The position numbers and the translations under genes were made by a program. A stretch of DNA of 64,000 nucleotides, taken from NCBI GenBank assembly GCA_965153455.1, contig OZ234494.1, forward strand, positions 7,688,001 through 7,752,000, given 5' to 3'. Each line of letters opens with the position of its first letter. Within the stretch, counting starts at the first letter, position 1. This document shows positions 36,290-47,000 of this stretch, one piece after another. The DNA comes from Sphagnum compactum (taxonomy: Eukaryota > Bryophyta > Sphagnopsida > Sphagnales). The notes under the pieces are model-generated. The model saw nothing but the letters and a program-made list of their open reading frames with translations, did no database searches and was not told the DNA's origin.

Positions 36290-37354
36290 TCGTCGAAAGT
36301 GTGGTTTGATCATTAGCGCTCACACTTGATTAAATTTTTTGTTTACCATCTGCTGAAAAATCGCATCGCAATTCTCTTCATGCAGGTGTTGTCACATGAG
36401 CACTTGAAAGAAAATCGGACTTTTTGTTTGGTTTGGTTTGTTTTCGCACTACCAGGATCGAGATCCCCTTGTGCTCATTGTCATCTGGTATGCGAAATCT
36501 CTTGTTGCTCTCATTTGCATGCGCCAGAATAATTGACATGCGATTTTATTAGTTATCATGTGAACGATATTGTGCTCGTCTGGTCGAATCTGTGAGCTTC
36601 GTAATTTTTTTGCTTGAGATTTTTTGGAGGAGTGGGTTGCCGAATGGTCGTGCTCGCTGCATGCGTCGTTTTCAATTGCTGCTCTTGTTTTCGAACGAAA
36701 GATCCACTGAAATAGTTTCCGTCGGGGTGTCTGTGAAGTTCGCGCAGTTGGAGATTATATGTTACAATCTTTTGTTAGGCGATTGTTTGTTTGTTTTTTG
36801 CTTTTTTGAGTTCTCCGTTTGACTTCTGAGAGCGTTTTGTTTGTTTGTTTTTTCTTTTCTTCTTTCTTTGTGGGGAGAGGCGGGGGTTTCGTTTGATTTA
36901 AAGATGCACTCGCCGTCTATTTGTTACTTGCCCAGGTTTCAAGAAAACGCACACGGTCGTGAACGAATTTCGTGTCTAAGAACCAGCCGCTGATTTTTCC
37001 AGGGGACTTCGCAGCAGTAAATTCTTACGGTTTTGCACACAAGGTATGTGTATTTTTTTCCCGCTTTGTTAGAAGCTTATTGCATTCTCCACATCCGAGA
37101 AGCTGGAGGCAGTAGAGCATCAAGGGTCATGAAGTTCATGATGCTATAGGTAGATATGGTGTATTTTTGTCTTTGTAGTCGTACAAAACACAATTCTTTG
37201 AGGGTTTTTCTTCTGTGGTCACTGCAGACAACCAACAACACCTCAGTGCCTTTCTGCCTGCAGAAGGAAACACTTGTTCCATCCATCCAGCAAGATAGTA
37301 GTGATTCATACAGTTCTGGACTGCTGCATCAAGTAACCAAAAGAAGCAATCTTG
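36290..37354 (+). other. Probable 5' UTR with intron of the RGG-rich gene
   Basis: GC content rises here above that of the flanking intergenic DNA and there is no long open frame. A good donor AAG|GTATGT has its GT at 37044-37045. Good acceptors end at 37227 (CACTGCAG) or 37263 (TGCCTGCAG), giving a 5' UTR intron of about 184 or 220 bp before the ATG at 37355. The transcription start is not determined. Short upstream frames exist, so scanning could be modulated. Confidence 0.5.
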
Positions 37355-38548
37355 ATGGGAGACAGGTACAATGACAATGCTTATGACCCTTCACCATATC
37401 AAAAGGGATCCACTCAACCTCCTCTGTATGGACCAGCTGCAGCCACTAGTAATTTAAGTGGTAGAACATTGTATCCACCTTCCCACAATGTCAATGGGGA
37501 GACTGTGCCTTTTGGTGGAGCACGTCCTGTACAAAATGAGTCTGATTATGGTCAGGGCACTGTTCAAAGCTATGGCAGATCTGCTCATGGCAAAGGTAGC
37601 TATGGACAGCTGAGACCAAGCTATGGAATACAAGGTGGTGATTCTCAATCAACACCAAGCTATGGAGGAGCTCCAGAGCCACCTCCACCATATGGTGGTG
37701 GCTCAGGACTTCAGCCTCCTCTGCCATATGTAACTCTTCCAGACTCAGCTGGACATGAGTCAGCTGAACTCCAATCAGGATATGGTGGAGAATCACACCC
37801 TCTAAAGCCTTATCTGCCATACGGGATCCAAGAACCTGAACTTGGACAGGCAAATCCTGAGCTTGGGTACAGTGGAGGGAGAGGGTTACAGCCACCCCCA
37901 TATGAGAATCAAGAAGCAGGCCGTGGTGGTGGTAAACCTCAACTTCCACAGGCATATCCACCATATGGGATTCAACATCCTAACAAGGACAGCTTCTCCT
38001 CAGGAAGTCTTGGACAAGGCAGGGGTGGTGGTGGTAGTGGTAGCCAGTTAGCTCCTGCAGAAGATCCTTATGGAAGAGGTTATGGCAGAGCCCAGGATGG
38101 CTTCTCTTCAGGAGGTCTTGGAAGAGGCAGGGGTGGTGGTGCTAGTGGTAGCCAGTTAGCTCCTGCAGAAGAACCTTATAGAAGAGGTTATGGCAGAGCC
38201 CAGGACGGCTTCTCCTCAGGGGGTCTTGGAAGAGGCAGGGGCAGTGGTGGTGGTGATAGCCAGTTAGCTTCTGCAGAAGATCCTTATGGAAGAAGTTATG
38301 GCAGAGGTCAGAACCCTGCCGAGTATGCACCAATCAGACCATCGAGCTTTGAGGAGGAGGAGGTGCCACCTGCACCCATCAGCTCTGAAGTAGCCCGTGA
38401 AACCTATTCAAGTGTTTTTGCTGATCCTGTCTATGGAGGTGCTAGAGATTACAACCCAGAGGGAGGTTACAGTGAGGAGCCAGAGTCTTCCAGATTGGCA
38501 CATTACCAGCAAGATCTCCATCGCCAGAATGACTTGAAGAAGCTCTAG
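37355..38548 (+). CDS. Pro/Gly/Tyr- and RGG-rich low-complexity protein, unknown function
   Basis: A single exon encodes 397 residues. The start is the ATG at 37355; the preceding in-frame TTG is not a likely plant start. Residues 1-210 are rich in Pro, Tyr, Gly and Gln with many PPYG, PYGI and SYG motifs. Residues 211-318 are three head-to-tail 36-residue repeats (37985-38092, 38093-38200, 38201-38308), each with FSSG.LG.GRG, then SQLA.AE.PY and GYGRA-like ends. The C-terminal 80 residues are more acidic (SFEEEEVPPAP) and end charged. No signal peptide, membrane segment or folded domain is visible. The make-up is that of prion-like/RGG proteins that bind RNA or form condensates, but that role is inference. 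The reading frame is intact, and a poly(A) signal follows. Confidence 0.8.
   Translation: MGDRYNDNAYDPSPYQKGSTQPPLYGPAAATSNLSGRTLYPPSHNVNGETVPFGGARPVQNESDYGQGTVQSYGRSAHGKGSYGQLRPSYGIQGGDSQSTPSYGGAPEPPPPYGGGSGLQPPLPYVTLPDSAGHESAELQSGYGGESHPLKPYLPYGIQEPELGQANPELGYSGGRGLQPPPYENQEAGRGGGKPQLPQAYPPYGIQHPNKDSFSSGSLGQGRGGGGSGSQLAPAEDPYGRGYGRAQDGFSSGGLGRGRGGGASGSQLAPAEEPYRRGYGRAQDGFSSGGLGRGRGSGGGDSQLASAEDPYGRSYGRGQNPAEYAPIRPSSFEEEEVPPAPISSEVARETYSSVFADPVYGGARDYNPEGGYSEEPESSRLAHYQQDLHRQNDLKKL
37985..38308 (+). repeat. Three 108-bp in-frame tandem repeats inside the RGG-rich gene
   Basis: Units 37985-38092, 38093-38200 and 38201-38308 are each exactly 108 bp (36 codons) with no indels. Units 1 and 2 share the GSQLAPAE core; unit 3 has DSQLASAE. 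The equal length with scattered substitutions indicates in-frame expansion under coding constraint. Confidence 0.92.
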
Positions 38549-38624
38549 CTTTCCCCTGATGCAAGAAGGAGGCACCCACGTCTGCGCATCAGCATCAACA
38601 GTACTGCCAACATTTGTAGAGAAG

Positions 38625-38630
38625 AATAAA
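38625..38630 (+). terminator. AATAAA poly(A) signal of the RGG-rich gene
   Basis: Canonical AATAAA lies 77 nt after the stop codon at 38548, in a suitable T/C-rich context. Confidence 0.6.
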
Positions 38631-38639
38631 GTCTCTCCC

Positions 38640-39980
38640 CATGTAACCTTTCACATCTACAACATAATTTCAGCATGATCTATACAAAGAATCTTCTTGC
38701 CATATCTAACCATATCTCAAATCTGCTTCCCATATCTCCATCAGAGTTTCAGCATCATCTAAGAAAGAATATGCTTGCCATAACTTCACCAGAGTTCCAG
38801 CATGATCTTAAAACAAAGAGGTTAGAGTTTGTTGCCATGCTCCAGCAGTCTTCAAAAGCTAAATGCTCCAGAAATTGTCAGCATGCTATTTCCAAGTCAT
38901 TTGCTGAAATTTTAAGAGACCAAGGATTTGTTCAAGTTTCTTGCTTGGAATTTTAGGGGATCGTGTGCACATTAGAGTACAGCCCAAAAGGATTGAATGT
39001 AAGAGGGAAACTAAGCTGTGTGATTTAATGGGCAGTTCTATCCCCTATTCCAATAGTTGCACTAGAAAAAACCAACCTCCCTCTACATAGTTATATAATC
39101 CAACACTATGGAAGAGGATCTTACATACTGTAAGCTGTTTACGCAACTTGCACTGCTTTGTACATTCACTGCCAACATGTTTAAAAGAGCTCTTCAACAA
39201 CTCTATCAACAAGATCTCAAGAAGATATCAAGAACATATTATGTGTTTTAAGCACTTCTCTACACAAAATATAATGTTGTTGGCTGATTGGAAATTGAGA
39301 AACATGAGGAAGAAAACCCATGTTATAAAACTATTACTTGCTATTGATTAGAGGATTGAACATAAGGTAGTTACTCATAAGTGGAAGGGGTATCAATCCA
39401 CATATGTGGGATGACTGAAGTTGCAAAAAACATTGAGTTATGCTAAGTCCTGACACTGTTCCCAAACCTTGAGAATACCAGTAGTTCTCATAAACAGAGC
39501 AGCAAGGGAACATTAACAGAAGCATTTTCCAGCACAGAAACTACAGAACAAGCTAGTCCTTTTTGAACTCATGATGTAATGGAGTACACAGCAAAACCCA
39601 TAGACAGCAGAGCAATCCATTTATGAAAGATCAGTCCCTCTCTGAACTCATAATATACTGGAGAATTAGCTCTGTTTTGGACATCTTGGACGCTGGCACC
39701 AGGAGCCAGCCCAAGCAGTCAAATAAAAGTAACCCTGAAGAACACTGGAAAAATGCAGCCATGCCTTCTAATGGTGGCACAGTTCTCTAGGGAGAAAGCT
39801 ACAACCATAACATAAAATTGAATCACAATACCATACTGATGGACTCAGGGCAGATAGCACCAACCTTTCTAACAATTGCATTGAAGTGAAGATACCTGTG
39901 GCACATCAAATCATGAACCAAATCACAGTCCAAACATCTAGTTCTCAACAAGTATTTTAAAGCTAAACAAATGAGCCAGT
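38640..39980. other. Intergenic DNA between the RGG-rich gene and the RPL4 copy
   Basis: From about 38660 to 38830 a loosely repeated motif (TTTCAGCATGATCT, CTTGCCATATCT, TCACCAGAGTT) suggests an old short tandem repeat. The remainder to 39980 has no recognisable gene. It would contain the 3' UTR of the minus-strand RPL4 copy. Confidence 0.5.
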
Positions 39981-40325
39981 TTACTGTGAGACACCCAACC
40001 ATTTTGTAAAATTCTCAAACTCTGTGTATTCACTGTCTGAAACCATAGTCTTGTACCAGGCAGACCCTGCCTTCTTTGCCAGTTCCTTGTCCTCTGGCTG
40101 TAAAACCGCAGAAATAAAGTCAAAGTCAGGAAAAAAACGCAACTGTCTTTGATACATCAGATAGTCATACATAGATTTGATCTTTCAAGCCTTGAGATGG
40201 TAAGCAGCTCACTCACTGCCCCTCCACCATAATTGCATTTGCATCAAGGCAGTTGTAATAATGGGTCTAGTCTCTAAGTCCTTTTATACTGGTCTCCTTA
40301 CCTTCAAATCTTTAGACCCATGCAG

Positions 40326-40607
40326 TCCATGCAAAGTATGGGGTTGTAGCAAACTGGGAAAACCAATTGGCCCACTCTACTTTGCATGATGAAGCTAGCA
40401 GATGCAAAGGGATTGTCTATGCATAACGGGCCAGATAACAAGCAACAGATTTCCCAATTTTCAAGCATTGAGAGGATATGGATGATCCCCTGAGATCATC
40501 CATAACTGTCCATATACAGTATGAGTAAGACCAAACAGAGAACATTCTACACAAGAAAAAAGAACTTGCTATTCTCTGCTTATTACTCTGCTTCATATGT
40601 AGTTTGG
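40326..40607. repeat. 282-bp exact tandem duplication, copy 1 (in RPL4 intron)
   Basis: Begins TCCATGCAAAGTATGGGG and ends TATGTAGTTTGG. It is followed without spacer by a copy that I read as identical base for base. It lies in the intron between RPL4 exons 41534 and 40097. The unit holds a small inverted repeat, GGATGATC and GATCATCC around CCCTGA. Confidence 0.93.
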
Positions 40608-40889
40608 TCCATGCAAAGTATGGGGTTGTAGCAAACTGGGAAAACCAATTGGCCCACTCTACTTTGCATGATGAAGCTAGCAGATGCAAAGGGATTGTCT
40701 ATGCATAACGGGCCAGATAACAAGCAACAGATTTCCCAATTTTCAAGCATTGAGAGGATATGGATGATCCCCTGAGATCATCCATAACTGTCCATATACA
40801 GTATGAGTAAGACCAAACAGAGAACATTCTACACAAGAAAAAAGAACTTGCTATTCTCTGCTTATTACTCTGCTTCATATGTAGTTTGG
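40608..40889. repeat. 282-bp exact tandem duplication, copy 2 (in RPL4 intron)
   Basis: Second, directly adjacent unit of the duplication beginning at 40326. No difference from copy 1 was seen. Confidence 0.93.
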
Positions 40890-43099
40890 ACATGTGCATT
40901 GCCCATCAAATCTAGGTTGACCTATATGGGCAAAATAGATCTTTAATTGAATGTGATCATGTCCAATGGGGCAAATCCACTGGCACCTAGGCTCTCACTG
41001 TGTGAGAAGTGACTCGACTAGGATTGTCATCTTCTGACACATCTTATTATGGACTTGAATCAAGTCACTTTAATAGATGACCTTGAGTAACATGAACAAT
41101 GCTACAAACTACAGTGCCCTACCATGCCTGCAGTTTTCACAATTTGCCTATGACAGATATGCACTAAACTTTGCCAAAAGTGCAATCATCATCTTTCAAA
41201 ATGATTTTTTTTCATAACTAGGTATGTACCCTATATGCACATATGCTAAACCCCGACAAAGCACTGAGTTTGGCAGTCTCTGACTTACAAGCACAATCTT
41301 TTGTGGAAACCTCCAGTCAACTTCTTAAAATACCAGCACCCATTGCTATGTGTAGCCACTATCCAGGTCCTACTTTTTCCAACACCTGATTTACATATGG
41401 AAAGTATCGACATGCCAGATGTGACCATGAAAATTCTGACACATTTGGTGAAAAGTAACAAGAAGAGTAACAAGGCTTGTCCAGTGAGTGACCATCTCTG
41501 AAATGATGAGGGATAAAGATTGAATTTTTTTACCTTAGCAGTCTTTCTCTTGATATCAAGCTTTTCAGCCTTTGCCTTTGCCCACTGTTCCTGGGCCAAA
41601 AGCTCCATCCTCCTTGCAGTCTTTGCATATGGGTTAAGTTTTAGAAGAGCCCCCAGATTCTTCAATGGGTTCTTTTTCAATGCCCATCTCTTGATCTCCA
41701 CCTTTTTGGGTTGGACAACACTCTGGATCTCATCTGAATTGATGATTCTCGCCAGATCAGGGTTGCCCATGATGGGTCGGGGAAGCATATAATTCTTCTT
41801 CACAATTGACCTCTTCTCATGGGTGCCAAAGATAGCATCTAACTGCTCAAAGGCAGACTTTGTCCAAACAATGAATCAACCAAGATGACCTCCTGGAAGA
41901 GACCACAAAGACATCATCCACACATGAGTATCAAAGTTGCAATGTGGTAGACCAATCCCTTCCATCAAAGTCTAACTTGATGGTGCTACAAGGAGGATCA
42001 ATAAGAAAACAGGTGGACCACCTCAAAAGTTCGCAAGAAACAGCTTGAGGCATCCACAAGCAAGTTCTCTAGCCTCCAACCAAGGTGTAAGAAGCTCCAA
42101 AAAGTTACTTCCTAACATTCTGCCAAACACTAAAAAAATACTTCTTTTCACTTCTGAGGGAAAAAAAAGAGCATGACTTTTGAACCCCCCACAAACTGAT
42201 GATTCCATTTTTTCAGCTGTGCTTTATCTGCAAAGTTCTCTCCTGCCTACAAAGGCTCTGGTAATGATGATCTTCTAGCAATGCCTGGTTAGGTCAAGAT
42301 GTTCCCATGTTCATCTGGAATTCCCAGATACTTTATGAAGAAAAGTGGGGCTACTGAGAAAAATTTGCCGTTATCGGGGTCTGCATATAGTTGCGAACAA
42401 TCTTTCCTTTAGGACTTGTCACACCCAACAGAAGGGCATTCCTAGGAAATGCCCTTTCAACACATTCAAGACGAGAGAAAAACTCACCAGGAGCCAGCTG
42501 AAGCAGATTCAAGCGCTGCACGGAAACGATCTCCACACCGGGGACATTCCTGAAAGACTTAATAAGCTTCGCACCCTCGGAATCATACACAACGAGAGGG
42601 CCTCGCCTATTCCTCATTTTTCCCTTACCGGCACGGATATTATGACTGGCCCTAACCTTCTCGACATCTTCGTAAGCTCCAATTCTCTTCAGCAGCTTGA
42701 CTGCAGCAGACGTCTTCTCAATGGCCTCCACAGAGTCTTCTAGAACCAGAGGTATCTCTGGAACCTTTACGATGCGGTGGCCTCTAGCGAGAACCAAGGA
42801 AGGAATAGCAGAGGCTGCCAATGCAGACGCAATAGCGTACCTTTTCTGGTTCAGATTCACCTTCCGGTGCCATCGCCGCCAGATCTTGGTCGGAGAGAAC
42901 ATCCGACCTCCTCGGCACATATTTCCGAACGCTCCCTGACCTGCACGGTGCGTACCACCGCCTGGAACCCTAGGAATACGCGATACAGCTCTCCCGGTAT
43001 CCCATGACTCCGCAGATGTCTGGTGTCCCGCTTTCGTACTCACGGCATAGGGTTGCCTCTTGTTCTTTGCAAGAGACGTGTGCACAGACTGCACAAAAC

Positions 43100-44061
43100 A
43101 AAGTGGAAGAACCGCCCAAAAACATAGAAGATCACGCGCTGAGGTGGAAAAAAGCGCTCCAAGAATGACCCACCCCTTAAGGTGTTCCTATGATGGTTAT
43201 TTTCCAATTTTTTTTTGTAAATAATTGCTTGATTATTCCCTTAAAATAACAAATTTAGTTGAATTTACACTAGGAGTAAAAATCCAAAAACATATTTGTG
43301 GCAACATACAAAATTTATCAATAAAAAAACACTGGTTAGTATACTTGTGATCTCAAACTTCCTGGAATACTTCTTTTTCAATTGTTGCTGGTATGAACAT
43401 GCCATAAGGGGCAGAGCCTTGAGAAGTGTGAAGGCAGTGAGAAGCTTGTTAAGAATTGTTCACTGATTAAGTTTATTTGTTTATAGGTTTCAAGTTAGAA
43501 TGGAATTGTCCAATGATTAAGTATACTTGCCTATCAGTTTGGGGTACAATGCTGATATCTCCTACCCTTGCTACCAGTATCGATACCAGTTTTGATACTA
43601 AGGTGCCTGCCAATATACAAGGCCAACACTGGTCTATCACCTAATACATATACAATTGGAAGACTTCACATATTTACAGCATCATTCACCTAGTCTTTCA
43701 AGTTTGTGAACTGGACTCACATCAGATAAACACAAAGACACTCATGTGTGGATGCGGTAAACAAAAACACATTGTGAAAACCCTATGTGAGAAGATAACA
43801 AACCTCACAGGTGTGAAGCATGACAAAAGCCGTCTGCACCATCATTTTTATCATTGTTCTCTTACTATGTACAGCAATGTGGATTGCTATCTCATTATCT
43901 GAGGAATCAGGCACCACAATCACCTCACAGTTGCAGACATCAAAGGAATTAATAATGCCTCGTTCAAACATGACACAAGTAGTTCTTACTGAAGTGAACA
44001 GAAGACAGCCCAGACACAAAGAATAAGCCTGAATCTACTGAAAACTATGTTCTATTCTTCT
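43100..44061. other. Spacer between RPL4 copy and VPS35L
   Basis: AT-rich sequence read on both strands for an RPL4 first exon or any other gene; none was found. It would hold the VPS35L 3' UTR, though no clear AATAAA was seen on the minus strand close to the stop. Confidence 0.5.
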
Positions 44062-47000
44062 CTAGGAAATAAGTTTATTACATCCTCGAGCTTCAGAGTA
44101 TTGCAAAGTTGCTTGCAAGTAACCATCACTCTTTGCAATAGATGTCAATGCCCGTTGAAGAAGTCTGCTACAAAGAGTGTTCAACTCCTCGTCCACCTGT
44201 GGAAACAGAGTTTGCACAACAATCTATTATGCTGAGATCCTCACATCATCCACAACATAACCTTTCTAGCTTTTCTCTCTTTCCATCTCCCTCTTCACAC
44301 AATCCACCACATGTACAATAAACATGTAAAAGAAAACATCAATAAGGTTGCAGTGAAAACTCCATAACAATAAGAAAACAGACAAACTAGTTTTCCAACA
44401 GTTGCCAGAGCCTTCACATACATTTTACCACTCCCAAGAGATTCACATAAACAAGAGTGCTCCTTTGCATAATCTGTCTTACTTTGAAAGAGGAAAAATA
44501 TTAACAGCCTCATTTCTAAGTTTCTGCTTCTAACCAAAAAAGCTTAAAGTCCATGCATGGTCTTAGCCATCCATTGAAAAGGTTCCAAGTGATGTACAAC
44601 AGACAACAATTTTAGCAGACATCACTGTGAAGTCAAAAAGAGATGGGACTTTAGGACAGAAATAGTGTACATTGAAGGTGGTGAGAAAAGCATTGCAAAC
44701 ATCAAGAGCTTGGTAAGCACCTTGGACCTACACAAACACACACCACAAGAAGTCAAAAAAACATCCTTGAAAACAGTTCTGATGCAATCCGGACTGTAAG
44801 TTGCAATACAACATGTGATATTGCAACAACTTCACAGTTTGTTAGGGCTTTGAAAATTATATTCACTCTTGTTAACGTTTAACTTTCAGCTTGTTGGATA
44901 GAAAGTACCTCTCCAGATTGACCTCGTATTACAGCACGCATGTGTCTGGTATGGGACCTTACCTTATCAGCAGCTTGATCCAGTAATGTAACAAGCATAT
45001 TCACCACCGTGGTGGTAATATCTGCCAGGTCTTTGTGGAATAAGGTGTCTCCAAAATACAGTGTATCATCGCTGTCCACCTTGTCCTCCCACAAAATTAC
45101 ATAGTTTAACATGTAGAAACAAAACTCAGGAATAGAATGACTGATCTGTACTACCAAAATGCAGAGTTAAGCATGTTAACCCTCAGGAATAGAATGACTG
45201 CTCTGTACCACCAAAATGCAGAGAGAAAGGCAAGAGCAGGAAAGAAAGCTGAAGGCTAAAGGTGACAACAGAAAAGAAAAGGAAAGAAATTACCTGTTGA
45301 TTACCAACATGGAATGGTAGCTGCTCTTGACCAATTGCACATAGGAGGCATAAAATTCCACACAGCAATCGTACTTTTCGTCGTCCAGATATCAATCTAC
45401 AGTGATCCCAATGTGTTAAGACATAATAGAACCTCACTATTGTGATGGTTGCAAACTCATGCAGCTGAAGGTTAGCTCATTATTCAATTCTGGAAGGAAA
45501 TGTGAGATCTATCTTGGCTCTCTGCTACATCCAAACTGCATCCTACATCCTACACTGGTAACAATGCTTAGATTATGTTTTAAGTTAATCCAAAAACATA
45601 CCTTGATTGAGAGTCAATGAGATTAAGAAGTCCACTCAGGATGTAGAAGGCACCAAGCTCCGGGTGGCCTGCCAACATAAAAGTGATCTATCAACTGGCA
45701 TACTTGAATCCACATCACTACCACTAAGGTTATGAATGCCCATCAACAGAAATTTTTTCAAAACCCAGTGAACATCATATGCCAACCTGGAACCACTACA
45801 AGAAATGATGATAGTTCGTGCAAGAAGCTGGAGATGCCCTCCTCAAACTCCTTTGCTTTCAGATCTGCAAACAGAGGATAGAAGTTTGAGCACGACCTTC
45901 AAGAAAGAAAGAGTTCAAATTGTACTCATGTTTGTCATAATTCATACAATATGATTTGGGATTTCTATAAACAGGAATTGACCTGCCCTGGTTATGTCAG
46001 AGTGCCAGGGAATGCAACCCAAGGTAAATCATAAAATATAAATTCGACTTCAAGAAAACAACAAGGGCATAAACACAGAGGCATACCCCTACTGCTTGGA
46101 ACATCTTGTAAGCAGGTAAGTGCAGCCTTTAGCAGACCCTCTGTGTGTGACAACATTGCATTCATGAGAGCTGCCTGCAATATCAGAGAACAATGACAAG
46201 CTTACTAAGAACTGTACCCAGGTTTCAGAAGACATTAGACAAACTATCTGTTCTTTATCACCCTGCTCCATTCCTCACCCAGTGTGATAATGCACTGCTT
46301 CAAATGAAGTAACTCCAGTCCTGGAACAAGCAGCTAGTATTTAGCCTTTCCCTTAATGCTACATCGAGGCAGAACACATACACAACAGAAAAGATATTAA
46401 AGGAAAAAGAGCTTGCCTCTTTTCCTCTCTACCTCTCTCTTTCTCCATCCAAACTGTGCCCCTGAAGGCTACAGCTAGCAGTCTATGAGTGCTTGCCCTG
46501 AAACTTGCATTTGCACAACTCTTTGTGTTGTTTAAAAATCCATACAGAACAATATGACTCTTTCAAGCCAAGGTTCATTACCTGAGCTGTCTCCAGAAAG
46601 AGATGAATGCGGGGCACCACACTGGTGATGGAAGGGATTGAAATCTCATTGAATGTTATGCATGCCTTCACAAATTCCCTTGTCCGCTTGCTGTGTGAGC
46701 CCTTCGCCATTTGTAGCGCTGTGATAGCCAACCGATTGCTGGCATGAACTACTGTTTCCTGTTTCATAGCCCCCCATTCATAACCACATTGAAAATTATG
46801 TTAAGGAGGTTCAAACTGACAGCTTCAATAACTTCTGTTCAAAGGTCATTTATAAGGGCAATGGCCACATTAATACCACCATTCAGGATGCAGACAGAAC
46901 ACTGAAGAATCCATATTGCTCTTTTCAATGATAAGCTATCCCAAAATATGCTAGCAATCAATTGGTAGCAAGAGAATGTACATGAATGAGGTTCATGTTG

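Larger units (their letters stand above)
39981..43088 (-). pseudogene. RPL4: 60S ribosomal protein L4 (uL4) copy, first exon absent, internal stop
   Basis: Three minus-strand exons with good splice sites and matching phases were reconstructed: 43088-42488, 41892-41534 and 40097-39981. They give [40 protein letters not shown], the LNLLQLAPG block, [22 protein letters not shown] and the C-terminal [15 protein letters not shown], all typical of plant RPL4, a large-subunit core protein. Three defects are seen. No exon for the first 40-45 residues was found between 43088 and the VPS35L stop at 44062. Five residues expected between NRR and GPLVVY are deleted in frame near 42600. A TGA stands where GGHLGRF needs Arg, near 41875. 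Retained introns mark a gene duplicate, not a processed copy. An assembly error is possible but three independent lesions argue for a pseudogene. Confidence 0.85.

Noticed and set aside
40417-40899. Two near-identical minus-strand open frames (90 and 66 aa)
   Set aside because: They are the same 282-bp duplicated intron segment read twice. They lie inside the RPL4 intron and have no homology that I recognise.
44563-44727. A 165-nt read-through version of the VPS35L penultimate exon ending at TAA
   Set aside because: It is in frame, but a GT donor at 44670-44669 and a strong acceptor before 44196 give a better C-terminus with coding-like sequence, so that model was preferred.
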